Positions 5,900-6,077 of a DNA stretch of 6,077 bases are shown piece by piece (the stretch's first letter is position 1; each line of letters begins with the position of its first letter). The position numbers and the translations under genes are program-made. Under the pieces are notes generated by a model. That model was not told the origin of the DNA, did not search any database, and saw only the letters and a program-made list of their open reading frames with translations. The DNA is from an uncultured Verrucomicrobiales bacterium (GTDB lineage Bacteria > Verrucomicrobiota > Verrucomicrobiia > Verrucomicrobiales > Akkermansiaceae), in NCBI GenBank assembly GCA_937952875.1, contig CALFDI010000198.1:1-6077 (forward strand), given 5' to 3'.

Positions 5900-6077
5900 T
5901 TAAAGGATGATATTCTTCGCTTTTTTCACGAAGTAGACTCCGTAAGCAATGAGACTCACACCACAAATGGCTGAAGCAATTCCGAGAGCTTTCACTCCGA
6001 CGCTTTGTTCATTCGTAAGAACAAGCGCCCACACAGCCACAGAGACAAAGAGTATCACTGAGATGATGATGAATATG
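5900..6077 (-). CDS. C-terminal end of an unidentified membrane protein
   Basis: The frame is open from the right edge to a TAA at 5900-5902, giving the last 58 residues of a protein whose start is outside the window. It has two hydrophobic helices, about residues 1-20 of the visible part (IFIIISVILFVSVAVWALVL) and 30-50, joined by a short loop (TNEQSVGVK), and a basic end (VKKAKNIIL). Base pattern and tight spacing (13 bases to the next start) fit a real gene in the oxidase unit. I do not recognise the family. A small cox-linked subunit, such as a subunit IV-like protein, or the tail of a larger oxidase assembly or complex III-like membrane protein, are possibilities, but nothing in the visible residues decides this. 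Confidence 0.7.
   Translation of the reverse strand, partial: IFIIISVILFVSVAVWALVLTNEQSVGVKALGIASAICGVSLIAYGVYFVKKAKNIIL

Overview
The window carries a compact, one-directional set of genes. Every gene I can support lies on the minus strand, so transcription runs from right to left. No RNA gene, mobile element, CRISPR array or transfer signature is visible. Base composition looks even and moderate in GC. The best guess at the source is a Verrucomicrobiota bacterium, possibly Opitutae-like. This rests on how the CoxB subunit reads (type, motifs and accompanying small membrane protein) and on the menA-menC-menE arrangement with a short MenE. It is an inference from remembered family patterns, not a search result.

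Right part (about 4811-6077), respiration: the C-terminal tail of an unidentified two-helix membrane protein (cut by the window edge) is followed by a 68-residue single-helix membrane protein with a CxxC motif. Next comes cytochrome c oxidase subunit II (coxB) with a complete CuA site. A clear rho-independent terminator 25 bases after coxB closes this unit. coxA is not downstream, so it must lie upstream (beyond the right edge) or elsewhere.

Middle part (1370-4760), membrane and quinone genes: a DoxX/MauE-type four-helix membrane protein is followed by menA, menC and menE. menA and menC overlap by 4 bases, and menC and menE by 25. MenC makes o-succinylbenzoate, MenE activates it to the CoA ester, and MenA prenylates dihydroxynaphthoate. 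This is part of the classical menaquinone pathway; menF, menD, menH, menB and the methyltransferase are not in the window. Menaquinone fits the neighbouring oxidase, since both belong to the respiratory chain.

Left part (1-1211): a PIN-PhoH protein (a PIN ribonuclease-like domain joined to a PhoH ATPase), cut by the left edge just before its expected RGR and Walker B motifs. It follows menE after 158 bases and may have its own promoter. Six of the seven visible start codons lack a recognisable Shine-Dalgarno sequence, which is the most systematic oddity here. Most of the rest looks like ordinary housekeeping sequence.
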